64,000 nt of DNA from Domibacillus iocasae (GCF_001750285.1 NZ_MAMP01000002.1:62001-126000); one strand, 5' to 3'; positions 18,887-27,806 are shown, counted from the stretch's first letter. The notes: generated by a model from the letters alone, not told the origin. Made by a program: numbers and translations.

Positions 18887-20290
18887 ATGACACAACAACT
18901 AGACTCAAAGAAACTAACACCTAAACAAAACGGGCAAACGGAATTGCACCGTGGATTGGAAGAAAGACATATTACGCTGATGTCACTCGGGGCAGCCATC
19001 GGAGTCGGGCTATTTTTAGGCTCAGCTACCGCCATTCAGTTGGCCGGTCCCGGCATTTTACTCGCGTACGCATTCAGCGGTATGATTATGTTCTTTATTA
19101 TGAGGGCACTTGGCGAAATGGCCATTCAAAAACCGGTTGCTGGTTCATTCAGCAAATATGCCCGTGATTACCTGGGGCCTCTTGCTGGTTACATAACAGG
19201 CTGGAATTATTGGTTTTTATGGGTTGTTACATGTATGGCAGAAATCACAGCAGTCGGCGTTTATATGGGCCTCTGGTTCCCTGATGTTCCCGCCTGGATT
19301 TGGGCATTAAGTGCACTTATCATTATGACAACGGTTAACTTTCTAGCTGTAAAAGCATACGGAGAATTAGAATTTTGGTTTGCACTTATTAAAATTGTAG
19401 CCATTCTTTTTATGATCTTAATCGGTGTCTTGATGATTGTATTTGGCATCGAAAATGGCGGCGTCGCAACCGGCATCAGCAATTTGTGGGACCACGGCGG
19501 CTTTTTCCCGAACGGCATCGAAGGAATCCTTTTGTCGCTGCAAATGGTTATGTTTGCTTATCTTGGCATTGAAATGATTGGGGTTACAGCCGGTGAGGTG
19601 AAAAATCCGGAGAAATCTTTATCGAGAGCGATTGACTCTGTTTTTTGGCGAATTTTGATCTTTTATGTGGGTGCTTTATTTGTCATTATGTCCATTTATC
19701 CGTGGACTGAAATTGGCACACAAGGAAGTCCTTTTGTGATGACATTCGAAAAAATCGGTATTCCTGCAGCGGCCGGCATCATCAATTTTGTCGTGCTGAC
19801 GGCCGCTCTTTCTTCTTGCAATAGCGGAATTTTCAGTACAGGACGGATGCTTTTTAATCTCGCGGAGCATGAAGAAGCGCCCGCTTCTTACAAAACGCTC
19901 ACAGGAAATGGTGTGCCGGGTAAAGCGGTTTTAGCTTCTGCGTCTGTTTTGTTGATTGGGGTTCTTTTGAATTATCTGGTGCCTGCCAAAGTTTTCACGT
20001 GGGTAACAAGTATTGCAACATTCGGCGCTATCTGGACATGGGCTATCATCTTGCTTTCTCAAATCCGTTACCGGAAAAGCCTGCAGCCCCACGAGCAAAA
20101 AAAGTTAAAGTATAAAATTCCGTTTTTCCCATATACATCTTATTTGTCGCTCGCTTTCCTTGCAGGAGTAATTATTGTGATGGGATTTAGTCCGGATACT
20201 AGAATAGCGCTGTTTATCGGTCCGCTCTGGCTCATCTCTTTAACAGCGGTTTACTATGCAAAAGGGTTCCATCGAAAAAACGGTCAGTAA
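18887..20290 (+). CDS. APC-family amino-acid permease (YbxG/HutM type)
   Basis: 467 residues, 12 predicted helices. Amino Acid Transporter family signatures are LHRGLEERHITLMSLGAAIGVGLFLGSA (TM1) and LGEMA after TM2, then AGYITGWNYWFLWV (TM3). It groups by eye with YbxG (threonine) and HutM (histidine) type H+ symporters rather than GABA or proline carriers, but the substrate cannot be fixed. GGAAAGGAAGAACATC precedes the ATG at 18887. It is monocistronic with its own terminator. Confidence 0.88.
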   Translation: MTQQLDSKKLTPKQNGQTELHRGLEERHITLMSLGAAIGVGLFLGSATAIQLAGPGILLAYAFSGMIMFFIMRALGEMAIQKPVAGSFSKYARDYLGPLAGYITGWNYWFLWVVTCMAEITAVGVYMGLWFPDVPAWIWALSALIIMTTVNFLAVKAYGELEFWFALIKIVAILFMILIGVLMIVFGIENGGVATGISNLWDHGGFFPNGIEGILLSLQMVMFAYLGIEMIGVTAGEVKNPEKSLSRAIDSVFWRILIFYVGALFVIMSIYPWTEIGTQGSPFVMTFEKIGIPAAAGIINFVVLTAALSSCNSGIFSTGRMLFNLAEHEEAPASYKTLTGNGVPGKAVLASASVLLIGVLLNYLVPAKVFTWVTSIATFGAIWTWAIILLSQIRYRKSLQPHEQKKLKYKIPFFPYTSYLSLAFLAGVIIVMGFSPDTRIALFIGPLWLISLTAVYYAKGFHRKNGQ

Positions 20291-20328
20291 TCCTTAATCC
20301 TTCATTCAAAGCACAAGGATAATAAAAT

Positions 20329-20360
20329 AATGGCCGGCTTTCTTTTTGAAGCCGGTCATT
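20329..20360 (+). terminator. Terminator after the amino-acid permease
   Basis: AATGGCCGGCTT pairs with AAGCCGGTCATT (one G-T wobble), loop of 8, then TTCTTTT. Confidence 0.75.
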
Positions 20361-20440
20361 TCTTTTCAAAAATCTCCTGTTTACAGGCTATTTTATTGAG
20401 AAAATCCTTTACCTTATCTTCTTGTGAAATAAAGGAATGT

Positions 20441-20887
20441 TTAGCCATACTTTTTCTGATGCGCTTTTTTCAGCTTTAAATAATCCTCATCTTCGCGTAC
20501 CTTTTTCCATTTCACTTCGAAAATAGCCGCGGATTTTGCTTTTTCATCATCAATATTTCTTTCGTTTACATTTCCTTCTTTATCGTACTTCCGCCCGCCT
20601 TTGTAATTCGTGTAGCGGCGTGCGCGCGTATACCCCATCTGCAAAAACTTCCGGGTCATATCCATGCCAACAAAATCATCGTTTTTTTTATATTTAAGAA
20701 ACAGATCATAAATTTTCTCAGACGATTCTTTTGCAATGTCCGGCGTTTTAAAGCGCCAATGCGGCAGAATTTCACTTTTATACGGTTCTACCATCAGTAC
20801 CCCCTGCTCCCCCCGGCCGACACGGTATTTTTCCGGTTCTTTCCGAAAATCAATGTTGTCGAAATCAAGTGAATAATCAAATGCCAT
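20441..20887 (-). CDS. DUF4385 family protein
   Basis: 148 residues, soluble, rich in charged and aromatic residues. The body WRFKTPDIAKESSEKIYDLF and KFLQMGYTRARRYTNYKGG matches the DUF4385 family, small cytosolic proteins common in bacteria and phages. Function is unknown. The ATG at 20887 follows AGGAGAGAGCTGCT. It is read divergently from the lipoprotein gene at 21011 and has no partner gene. Confidence 0.75.
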   Translation of the reverse strand: MAFDYSLDFDNIDFRKEPEKYRVGRGEQGVLMVEPYKSEILPHWRFKTPDIAKESSEKIYDLFLKYKKNDDFVGMDMTRKFLQMGYTRARRYTNYKGGRKYDKEGNVNERNIDDEKAKSAAIFEVKWKKVREDEDYLKLKKAHQKKYG

Positions 20888-21010
20888 AGCAGCTCTCTCC
20901 TTTCCTCTTTTTTTTACCCGTCTGTTAAAAGGTCAAACGGTATGAAAAATATGTTTAAAACTGTTTCATTCGTCAATATTAGTAAGAAAAGAATATAAAG
21001 GAGAGTCTCC

Positions 21011-21490
21011 ATGAAAAAACCTTATTATACTGCGGCTTCTTTTTTATTAACAGGAATGCTGGCTGCCGGATGCGGAACAGACGAAAGTGAACAGCCTGTG
21101 TTGGATACAGAAACAGACACGATCGAGGAAACAGCACGTGATTTACCAAGTAAAATTCAAAATGTCCAAAATACGCTCATAAAATTACAAACGCACATTG
21201 ATTCTTCCGAAAGCAGTGAAGACATTCAAGAAACCGGCAAAAGCTTGGAAGAACATTGGGATTTAGCCGAAGCGGAAATTGAAGAACAATATCCGGAAGA
21301 TTATGCTGCGATTGAAGGAAGCCTGTACCCGCTGATCGATGAAACAAAAAAAGACAGTCCGGACACGGAAAAAATGAAACCGTGGGTGGAAGATTCAAAT
21401 GAAAAGTTGACGGCTCTTTTAGAAAAAGCATCAGAACCGAAAAAAGAAGAAAATGAATTGGAGTTAGACCTTGACAAAGGAACGCGTTAA
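21011..21490 (+). CDS. Putative lipoprotein, helical and acidic
   Basis: 159 residues. The signal sequence ends in a lipobox-like MLAAG before Cys21, so it is probably a membrane-anchored lipoprotein. The mature part is strongly acidic and predicted helical (VQNTLIKLQTHID, GKSLEEHWDLAEAEIEEQYP), resembling small periplasmic/exported helical-bundle proteins. It has no recognised domain. AAGGAGAGTCTCC precedes the ATG. The next gene, a YqjF-like protein, follows after 33 bases and may be co-transcribed. Confidence 0.65.
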   Translation: MKKPYYTAASFLLTGMLAAGCGTDESEQPVLDTETDTIEETARDLPSKIQNVQNTLIKLQTHIDSSESSEDIQETGKSLEEHWDLAEAEIEEQYPEDYAAIEGSLYPLIDETKKDSPDTEKMKPWVEDSNEKLTALLEKASEPKKEENELELDLDKGTR

Positions 21491-21523
21491 AGCGTTAATG
21501 ACTGCGGAAAGGAGCTTTATGGA

Positions 21524-22267
21524 TTGCCTTTAGAATTTAAAGAAACAAGTCAACGCCCTTTTCCGCTTCCCGCTTCTCCATGGGTACTGAAACAGCGCTG
21601 GGATTACATGCTTTTTCTTCATTGGCCAGTCTCTGAAAAGATTTTGGCGTCCCATATCCCGACCGCTTTTTCACTCGATTTGTTTCAGGGCAGAGCCTGG
21701 ATCAGTATTGTTCCTTTTTTAGCCCGGAATACCCGGCTGCATGGTTTGCCGCCCTTTCCTTTTTACCATTCGTATTTGGAATTAAATATACGGACCTACG
21801 TCACGTACAATGGCATCCCTGGTATTTATTTTTTCAGTCTTGGTGCGGATAAGTGGCCGATTGTGATTGGAGCAGGAGCGGCTTCCTTTCTCCCTTATCA
21901 CCATGTACAGATGAAGATGTCCGTACAAAATAATACCGTTTATTTTCAGTCTGAGTGCCTGGGGTCTAGAAAAATGCCGGAATGGTTTCGAGCGTCTTAT
22001 TCTCCTTCTTCCCCAATTTTCCTGCCGGAAGAAGGGACCTTGGACTGGTGGCTCCTGGAACGCTACTGCTTTTGGGTGCAAAAAGGCAGCCAGGTTTTCC
22101 GCGGAGATATACACCATAACCGCTGGCGTGTGACAGAAGCCGCATGTGTTATTTATGATCAAACAGCACCGTCCTTTTTACCGCATCATGTTTTGAGCGA
22201 TAAACCGTTGGCTCATTTTTCCCATCAAAAAAACGTGTTTACCTGGCCCTTAAAAAAAGAGCGGTAA
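21524..22267 (+). CDS. YqjF-like DUF2071 family protein
   Basis: 247 residues. The motifs FLHWPVSEKILASHIP, LFQGRAWISIVPF and ELNIRTYVTYNGIPGIYFFSL are diagnostic of DUF2071 (B. subtilis YqjF). The fold is related to acetoacetate decarboxylase; the biochemical role is unknown. The start is TTG at 21524 with AAAGGAG nine bases upstream; the ATG at 21518 is out of frame and runs into a stop. The last codons lie inside a strong terminator stem (22227-22243). Confidence 0.8.
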   Translation: MPLEFKETSQRPFPLPASPWVLKQRWDYMLFLHWPVSEKILASHIPTAFSLDLFQGRAWISIVPFLARNTRLHGLPPFPFYHSYLELNIRTYVTYNGIPGIYFFSLGADKWPIVIGAGAASFLPYHHVQMKMSVQNNTVYFQSECLGSRKMPEWFRASYSPSSPIFLPEEGTLDWWLLERYCFWVQKGSQVFRGDIHHNRWRVTEAACVIYDQTAPSFLPHHVLSDKPLAHFSHQKNVFTWPLKKER

Positions 22268-22278
22268 ACACGTTTTTT
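22227..22278. terminator. Bidirectional terminator overlapping the yqjF-like 3' end
   Basis: AAAAAACGTGTTTACC (ends 22243) pairs perfectly with GGTAAACACGTTTTTT (22263-22278). It can stop the plus-strand yqjF-like gene, whose final codons and stop form the left arm and loop, and the convergent oxidoreductase whose stop is at 22280. Confidence 0.85.
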
Positions 22279-22279
22279 C

Positions 22280-23254
22280 TTATTCTGCTTCTGCCCCAAA
22301 AACAATCTTATTTTGCTTTCGGGCCTCTTCTGTGATCTGAAGAACAATTTCACTAACATTCCGGTAATCCTGGTACATTTTCCGATCATTTGACTCAATA
22401 GCTAAAGCAACGGCTTCCGCTTCATACATCATGTCGTTTTCTTCTTCCGTAATAGCCAGCTGTTCTTTTTCACCGGAAAGACGGCTGCTAAACTCAATGC
22501 TTGAAATTGGCGCGACGTGATCAATGACGATTGTTCCGTTTTCTCCGCTGATTTCACCCGGCAAATAAGAATCCGTGATTTTTGAAAACATTGTTGTGCA
22601 TGTATGCGTGCCGTAATCGAGAATAACCGAGCCGCTGCCATCCACACCCGTTGGCAGCATCGTCACATGTGCGGATATCTTTTCTGGTTTTCCGAATAAT
22701 GAGACGGCCAGACTGATCGGATACACACCTAAATCAACGAGAGCACCGCCTGAAAACTTAGGTGAGAAAATATTCGGCTCTTCTCCTGCTAAAACGTTGT
22801 CGTAACGAGATGAATATTTCATGTATTGTAAAAATGAATGGCGGACCGGGCCGACTTTCTCGATGGCGCCTTTTAATCGGTCGTGGTTCGGCGTATATAA
22901 ATTCCGGAACGCTTCGAATAAAAATACATTGTTTTCATCTGCTGTTTTAAAGGCTTCCGCCAGTTCTACAGACGTTGAAAACATTGGTTTTTCGCAAATA
23001 ATATGCTTTTTATGCTTCATCAAAAAAAGTGCCTGCTCAAAGTGAAGCGAATTGGGCGAAGCGATGTAGACAACGTCGATGGATGCATCATCAGCCAGGT
23101 CCTTAAGATCAGTAAAGATTCGCGGCGCCCCCAGTTTTTCCGCTTTGTCTGCCGTACGTGAATACGCCCCGGCAAACGTCAGCGCATTTGTTTTGCCAAT
23201 CGCATCAACAAATCGCTCCGTAATGGTACTCGTCCCAATTGTTGCAATGTTCAT
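22280..23254 (-). CDS. Gfo/Idh/MocA-family oxidoreductase
   Basis: 324 residues. The N-terminal Rossmann fold has IATIGTSTITERF, D-V-V-YIASPNSLHFEQALF and the family motif EKPM (catalytic Lys) near residue 95. A C-terminal alpha/beta domain with GGALVDLGVYPISLA follows. It is an NAD(P)-dependent dehydrogenase acting on a sugar-like or related substrate; YulF of B. subtilis is a comparable size and pattern. No sugar operon is adjacent, so the substrate is unknown. The ATG at 23254 follows AGAGAGGACG. Confidence 0.85.
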   Translation of the reverse strand: MNIATIGTSTITERFVDAIGKTNALTFAGAYSRTADKAEKLGAPRIFTDLKDLADDASIDVVYIASPNSLHFEQALFLMKHKKHIICEKPMFSTSVELAEAFKTADENNVFLFEAFRNLYTPNHDRLKGAIEKVGPVRHSFLQYMKYSSRYDNVLAGEEPNIFSPKFSGGALVDLGVYPISLAVSLFGKPEKISAHVTMLPTGVDGSGSVILDYGTHTCTTMFSKITDSYLPGEISGENGTIVIDHVAPISSIEFSSRLSGEKEQLAITEEENDMMYEAEAVALAIESNDRKMYQDYRNVSEIVLQITEEARKQNKIVFGAEAE

Positions 23255-23383
23255 ATGATTCGTCCTCTCTTTTCACAAAAGTCAGTTCATTCAAGAACTT
23301 CAATACAAATAAACCTGATAATATGTTTTGTCATTCATCATTCTATCGTACCTGTCAGTATAATGAACAGCACAAAAAACAAA

Positions 23384-23413
23384 AAAGCCGTTCTGAATAA
23401 GCAGAACGGCTTT
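23384..23413 (-). terminator. Terminator of the zwf-gnd operon
   Basis: AAAGCCGTTCTG/CAGAACGGCTTT, a 12-bp perfect stem with a 6-base loop and T-run on the minus strand. Confidence 0.85.
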
Positions 23414-23417
23414 ATAT

Positions 23418-24317
23418 TTATTTTACTGCTTTTTCTGTACTGTGGCCGCCAAATTCATTTCGCAGAGCAGCAACCACTTTTCCGGTAAATGTGTCTGTTT
23501 CCATCGAACGATAGCGCATCAGCAGCGACATCGCGATGACAGGTGTGGCTGTTTGTAAATCCATCGCGGTTTCAACCGTCCACTTGCCTTCACCGGAAGA
23601 ATGCATCACGCCTTTAATTTCTTCTAACTTCGCATCCTTTGAAAAAGCACTCTCTGTTAACTCCATTAGCCATGACCGAATGACCGAGCCGTTATTCCAA
23701 ACCCTGGCTACTTGTTCATAGTCAAAATCAAAATCACTTTTTTCCAAAACGTCAAAACCTTCACCGATTGCTGCCATCATCCCATATTCGATTCCATTGT
23801 GAATCATTTTCAAGAAATGGCCGCTGCCTGATTTCCCTGCATAGTAGTATCCTTTTTCCACCGCCGTATCCCGAAAAAGTGGTTCAACCGTTTTCCAGGC
23901 TTCTGGATCTCCTCCGACCATATAACAAGCTCCATTTCTGGCTCCGGCCATACCGCCCGATGTCCCGACATCCATAAAATGGACACCGGCTTCTTTCAAC
24001 TGTTCAGAACGCCGTATGGATTCTTTATAATGTGAATTCCCAGCTTCAATGATGATATCCCCTTCATGCAGCAAAGGCTTAATATCACTTAAGACAGAGT
24101 CAACAACCGCATGTGGCACCATGATCCAAAGAACCCTTGGCTGCGGCAATGATTGGACAAGTGCAGCTAAACTGGATGCTCCCTCTGCTCCATATTTTTT
24201 CATTTCTTCAACCGCTTGTTCATTCAAGTCGAACGCGGCCACTTCGTATTGATGATCGATTAAATTTTTTCCGATATTCAAGCCCATTTTTCCTAAACCA
24301 ACTAATCCAACTTTCAT
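23418..24317 (-). CDS. 6-phosphogluconate dehydrogenase, short NAD-type (YqeC/GndB family)
   Basis: 299 residues, the short decarboxylating form rather than the 470-residue GndA. It oxidises 6-phosphogluconate to ribulose 5-phosphate + CO2. The Rossmann motif GLVGLGKMGLNIGKNL is followed by a second strand ending AFDLNEQ. An acidic residue there favours NAD+, where NADP enzymes carry N-R-S/T. The substrate motif VGTSGGMAGARNGACYMVGG and catalytic SGSGHFLKMIHNGIEYG are intact. The frame extends to 24377, but the ATG at 24317 has AGGAG upstream and begins with the cofactor fold. It starts 16 bases after the zwf stop and forms one operon with it. Confidence 0.92.
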   Translation of the reverse strand: MKVGLVGLGKMGLNIGKNLIDHQYEVAAFDLNEQAVEEMKKYGAEGASSLAALVQSLPQPRVLWIMVPHAVVDSVLSDIKPLLHEGDIIIEAGNSHYKESIRRSEQLKEAGVHFMDVGTSGGMAGARNGACYMVGGDPEAWKTVEPLFRDTAVEKGYYYAGKSGSGHFLKMIHNGIEYGMMAAIGEGFDVLEKSDFDFDYEQVARVWNNGSVIRSWLMELTESAFSKDAKLEEIKGVMHSSGEGKWTVETAMDLQTATPVIAMSLLMRYRSMETDTFTGKVVAALRNEFGGHSTEKAVK

Positions 24318-24333
24318 GTCCTTCGTCTCCTGT

Positions 24334-25863
24334 CTACTTGTTTTGCTCATATACGTGATCCCACCAGCTAAATCCATCTTCTTTTAATAATTGCTGAGAG
24401 GCATCCGGTCCCATCGATCCTGCCGGGTACACATGAAGAGGAACCTTGTCTTCTTCGAATACATCTAAAATGGGCTGAACCCATTCCCATGACAATTCAA
24501 CTTCTTTCCAATGCGCAAAAAATGTCGGGTTGCCGCGTAAAGCATCTGACAATAAAAGTTCATATGCTTCCGGCACGTCTTTTGAATTGGCTGAAAAATC
24601 GATGACAACAGGCTCAATTTGATTATTAAATGGATTTTTCATATTTAATTGAAATGAGACGCCCTCGAATGGACTAATGTCTATCGTTAACAAGTTAGGG
24701 GCGGCATCCACTTTTCCCGAATGTTTAAATTCAATCACGATTCGTGTCGATTTATCCTTCATTCTTTTTCCTGTACGGATATAAAACGGAACACCCGCCC
24801 AAAAATCATTATCCACCCATAAACGGGCCGCGATAAATGTATCGTTTCTTGAAGACGCCTCTATCCCGGGCTCTTCAAGGTAACCACCTGCAGGAGCACC
24901 TAAAATTTCCCCAGGTCCATATTGGCCTCGGATCACATTTGCCTCAACATCTTCTTTTTGCAGCGGACGAAGATATTCCATTACCTTTCTTTTTTCCGCT
25001 CTGACCTTTTCCGCATCGCTATCTTCAGGCAAATGCATGGCTGTCATCATGATCAGCTGTAGCAAATGATTTTGAACCATATCCCGTATAGCACCAGCTC
25101 GATCATAATAACCGGCTCTTTCTTCAACACCAACCGTTTCGCTGGCCGTAATCTGTACATTGGTTATATGGTCCCTATTCCACAAAGCCTCAAGAGCTGG
25201 ATTAGCAGATACCAGTGCTTCAAGATTTTGAACCATTGGCTTCCCGAGATAATGATCAATTCTGTAAATTTCCTTTTCTTCAAATGATTCACTGAGTTTT
25301 GCGTTTAAGGTCCGCGCAGATGCCAGGTCATGCCCGAACGGTTTTTCGATAATGAGCCGCTTCCATCCATTTACCGAACCAAGTCCGCTGCTCTTAATAT
25401 TTGCTGTAATGGTATCTACAAGATCAGGTGCAACCGATAAGTAAAACAGCCGGTTTTCAGGGATGCTTAACTCGTTCTCCTGTTTTTGGATATCATTCAG
25501 CAGCGTAGTATATGCCTGCTGGTCTGTTATATCCACAGCACTGTAATGAAATGCATGAAGAAATTGATTCATTTTTGGGTTGTCTTCCATAATACGTCTG
25601 GAAAAAGATCGAATCGATTCCTCCACATGTGTTTGAAATTTCTGATCTGACCACTCTCTTCTCCCAAGACCAATAATTGAAAAAGAATCAGGCATCTTTC
25701 CATCCAGAAATAAATTATATAATGCAGGGAAAATTTTTCTTTTCGCCAAATCCCCTGTTGCCCCAAACAAAACAAATGTCATCGGACTCACTTTCAATGT
25801 TACTGGATCAGTAAAAGCAGTGTTCTCACGATTATGATGATTGGAAATCGTCATGTTATTCAT
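24334..25863 (-). CDS. zwf: Glucose-6-phosphate 1-dehydrogenase
   Basis: 509 residues. It converts glucose 6-phosphate to 6-phosphogluconolactone. The nucleotide motif is VLFGATGDLAKRKIFPALYNL near residues 31-51, and the catalytic signature RIDHYLGKPMVQN contains the active-site His-Tyr. EKPFGHDLASA is also typical. AGGAGG lies 8 bases before the ATG at 25863; a second in-frame Met is at codon 4. It is first in an operon with the NAD-type gnd. Its promoter region carries the same 42-bp element found before hxlA, so it appears to belong to the formaldehyde regulon here. Confidence 0.95.
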   Translation of the reverse strand: MNNMTISNHHNRENTAFTDPVTLKVSPMTFVLFGATGDLAKRKIFPALYNLFLDGKMPDSFSIIGLGRREWSDQKFQTHVEESIRSFSRRIMEDNPKMNQFLHAFHYSAVDITDQQAYTTLLNDIQKQENELSIPENRLFYLSVAPDLVDTITANIKSSGLGSVNGWKRLIIEKPFGHDLASARTLNAKLSESFEEKEIYRIDHYLGKPMVQNLEALVSANPALEALWNRDHITNVQITASETVGVEERAGYYDRAGAIRDMVQNHLLQLIMMTAMHLPEDSDAEKVRAEKRKVMEYLRPLQKEDVEANVIRGQYGPGEILGAPAGGYLEEPGIEASSRNDTFIAARLWVDNDFWAGVPFYIRTGKRMKDKSTRIVIEFKHSGKVDAAPNLLTIDISPFEGVSFQLNMKNPFNNQIEPVVIDFSANSKDVPEAYELLLSDALRGNPTFFAHWKEVELSWEWVQPILDVFEEDKVPLHVYPAGSMGPDASQQLLKEDGFSWWDHVYEQNK

Positions 25864-25967
25864 TACATCTTCCTCCTGCTGTTTTTAACGACTTTATAAT
25901 AAGGCCCTCGTTAGTATTGGCTTTCTTGTGTACATTCATGATTATATTTCGTATAATTAATAAAAGT

Positions 25968-26009
25968 AAGTACGCACTTATAATTCATATAGTATCAAAA
26001 AATATACTG
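25968..26009 (-). promoter_or_regulatory. 42-bp HxlR-type element of the zwf promoter, with matched -10
   Basis: Read toward zwf, this element aligns without gaps to the one before hxlA (26473-26514) at 34 of 42 positions, with conserved blocks CAGTATA, TTTTT, ACTATATG and AAGTGCGTACTT. A perfect -10 TATAAT (25941-25946) follows after 21 bases, exactly as before hxlA. It also overlaps the probable hxlR promoter on the other strand (TATACT 26003-26008), so HxlR could autoregulate. HxlR of B. subtilis activates hxlAB by binding upstream; assignment of this element to HxlR is inference. Confidence 0.7.
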
Positions 26010-26031
26010 TTAAAATTTTGGAGGCGGTAAT

Positions 26032-26406
26032 ATGGGACATGTTTGCGCAAAGGAATTTAATTGTGAAAAAGAATTAACGCTTGCTGTAATCGGCGGCAAA
26101 TGGAAAATGCTGATTTTGTGGCATTTAGGGAACGAAGGCACAAAACGCTTTAATGAATTGAAATCACTCATGCCAGGCATCACACAGCGGATGCTAGTCA
26201 ATCAGCTTCGCGAACTGGAATCGGACTTTATTGTTCACCGTGAAGTCTATCCGGTTGTTCCTCCAAAAGTGGAATATTCTCTAACAGAGCAGGGGAAAAC
26301 ATTAATGCCAATCCTTAAGTCCATGTACGACTGGGGAAAAAATTATAAAGTGTTCGTTGAAGAAAACTGGGAAGAGCCTGACTTGAAAACAGGGGCTGAT
26401 GAATAA
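26032..26406 (+). CDS. hxlR: HxlR-family transcriptional activator
   Basis: 124 residues, a winged-helix HxlR/DUF24 protein. [17 protein letters not shown] begins the [18 protein letters not shown] is the recognition helix, and [20 protein letters not shown] is the wing and dimerisation part. Cys5 and Cys11 near the N-terminus match the usual redox/aldehyde-sensing cysteine area of this family. In B. subtilis HxlR activates hxlAB in response to formaldehyde. It lies between zwf (divergent) and hxlAB (downstream, own promoter), with GGAGG before the ATG. Confidence 0.93.
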   Translation: MGHVCAKEFNCEKELTLAVIGGKWKMLILWHLGNEGTKRFNELKSLMPGITQRMLVNQLRELESDFIVHREVYPVVPPKVEYSLTEQGKTLMPILKSMYDWGKNYKVFVEENWEEPDLKTGADE

Positions 26407-26413
26407 GTTACGG

Positions 26414-26445
26414 AAAAACCCGCAGAATATACTCTGCGGGTTTTT
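26414..26445 (+). terminator. Terminator of hxlR
   Basis: AAAAACCCGCAGA/TCTGCGGGTTTTT, a 13-bp perfect stem with loop ATATAC and a following T-run. It isolates hxlR from hxlAB. Confidence 0.9.
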
Positions 26446-26472
26446 CTTTTTGAAATCCCCTCGGCTTCTATA

Positions 26473-26514
26473 CAGTATACTTTTTATCACTATATGTTTT
26501 TAAAGTGCGTACTT
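26473..26514 (+). promoter_or_regulatory. 42-bp HxlR-type element of the hxlAB promoter, with matched -10
   Basis: The plus-strand partner of the element before zwf (34/42 identical, no gaps). The -10 TACAAT (26536-26541) begins 21 bases after the element, the same spacing as at zwf. No good -35 hexamer exists at the right distance (TTCTTT), as expected for an activator-dependent promoter. Confidence 0.7.
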
Positions 26515-26574
26515 CTTTTTTTTTCGACAATGTTTTACAATGAACAGGAGACCAAACAAAAAGGAGAGACAAAC

Positions 26575-27216
26575 ATGAAATTACAATTAGCACTTGACTT
26601 AGTAAACATTCCAGAAGGTATTGAGCTTGTGAAAGAAGTACAGGAGCACATCGATGTTGTGGAAATCGGTACACCGGTTGTTATTAACGAAGGCCTTCAC
26701 GCAGTAAAAGCAATGAAAGAAGCGTTCCCGAACTTAGAAGTTCTTGCGGATCTTAAAATTATGGACGCGGCAGGCTATGAAGTATCACAAGCGGCAGCGG
26801 CCGGCGCTGATATCGTTACAATTCTTGGCCAAGCAGAAGATGCATCCATTAAAGGCGCAGTAGAAGAAGCGAAAAAACAAGGCAAACAAATTCTTGTTGA
26901 TATGATTGCGGTTAAAGACATTAAAACACGTGCGCAAGAACTTGACGCACTTGGCGTTGACTACATTTGCGTGCATACTGGCTACGATTTGCAGGCAGTT
27001 GGCCAAAACTCATTTGAAGACCTGCACACAATTAAAAGCGTTGTGAAAAACGCAAAAACAGCTATCGCTGGCGGAATCAAGCTTGAGACACTTCCTGAAG
27101 TGATTAAAGAACAGCCAGACCTCGTTATCGTTGGCGGCGGCATCACAAGCAAAGACGATAAAAAAGCGGCAGCGGCAGAAATGCAAAAATTAATCAAAGA
27201 AGCGGTTCACGCTTAA
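26575..27216 (+). CDS. hxlA: 3-hexulose-6-phosphate synthase
   Basis: 213 residues, an OMP-decarboxylase-superfamily TIM barrel. It condenses formaldehyde with ribulose 5-phosphate to D-arabino-3-hexulose 6-phosphate. Key strands are LQLALDLVN, VVEIGTPVV, LADLKIMDAAGYE (the catalytic D-x-K-x-x-D) and VDYICVHTGYD; the phosphate-binding end is IAGGIKLETL and VGGGITSKDD. The frame opens at 26494, but the ATG at 26575 follows AAGGAGA and gives the family length. Its stop overlaps the hxlB ATG by one base (TAATG). Confidence 0.96.
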   Translation: MKLQLALDLVNIPEGIELVKEVQEHIDVVEIGTPVVINEGLHAVKAMKEAFPNLEVLADLKIMDAAGYEVSQAAAAGADIVTILGQAEDASIKGAVEEAKKQGKQILVDMIAVKDIKTRAQELDALGVDYICVHTGYDLQAVGQNSFEDLHTIKSVVKNAKTAIAGGIKLETLPEVIKEQPDLVIVGGGITSKDDKKAAAAEMQKLIKEAVHA

Positions 27217-27761
27217 TGACAAAGCAACTGGAACGCATTTTACAAGAGATTCAAACAACAGCTGACCTGATCCGTGATGAGGACGCTGTACAGCTTGTGA
27301 ATGGCATTCTCGAAGCGAAAAAAATATTCGTTGCCGGCGCAGGGCGCTCCGGGTTCATGGCAAAATCATTTGCGATGCGCATGATGCACGTCGGCTTAGA
27401 CCCGTACGTCGTTGGCGAAACCATAACACCGAATGTAGAAGAAGGCGATTTATTTATCGTTGGCTCTGGTTCCGGTGAAACAAAAAGCCTTGTCGCAATG
27501 GCGGAGAAAGCTAAATCGATCGGCGCATCAGTAGCAGCCATTACGATTGTGCCGAATTCATCGATCGGCCGGCTTGCTGACATCGTCATTGAGATTCCGG
27601 CCCAGACGAAAGCCGACACAAGCAATAAATCGATCCAGCCAATGGGTTCTTTGTTTGAACAAATTCTGTTGTTATTTTATGATTCGCTGATTTTAGAGAT
27701 CATGGAGAAACGCGGAATGGACTCAGGCAATATGTACGGACGCCATGCAAATTTAGAATAG
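27216..27761 (+). CDS. hxlB: 6-phospho-3-hexuloisomerase
   Basis: 181 residues, a SIS-domain isomerase that converts 3-hexulose 6-phosphate to fructose 6-phosphate. SIS motifs are IFVAGAGRSGFMAKSFAMRMMHVG, VGSGSGETKSLVAMAEKAKSIGA and the C-terminal MGSLFEQILLLFYDSLIL. It is coupled to hxlA by overlapping stop/start. Together with zwf and the NAD-type gnd it allows cyclic oxidation of formaldehyde to CO2 if Pgi and Pgl are present elsewhere. Confidence 0.96.
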   Translation: MTKQLERILQEIQTTADLIRDEDAVQLVNGILEAKKIFVAGAGRSGFMAKSFAMRMMHVGLDPYVVGETITPNVEEGDLFIVGSGSGETKSLVAMAEKAKSIGASVAAITIVPNSSIGRLADIVIEIPAQTKADTSNKSIQPMGSLFEQILLLFYDSLILEIMEKRGMDSGNMYGRHANLE

Positions 27762-27768
27762 ATCCAAA

Positions 27769-27801
27769 AAGAGGACTGCCTGATAATCCGGCAGTCCTCT
27801 T
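27769..27801 (+). terminator. Terminator of hxlAB
   Basis: AAGAGGACTGCC/GGCAGTCCTCTT, a 12-bp perfect stem with a 9-base loop. It lies between the convergent hxlB and YcgG-family genes. Confidence 0.85.
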
Positions 27802-27806
27802 CTTCA

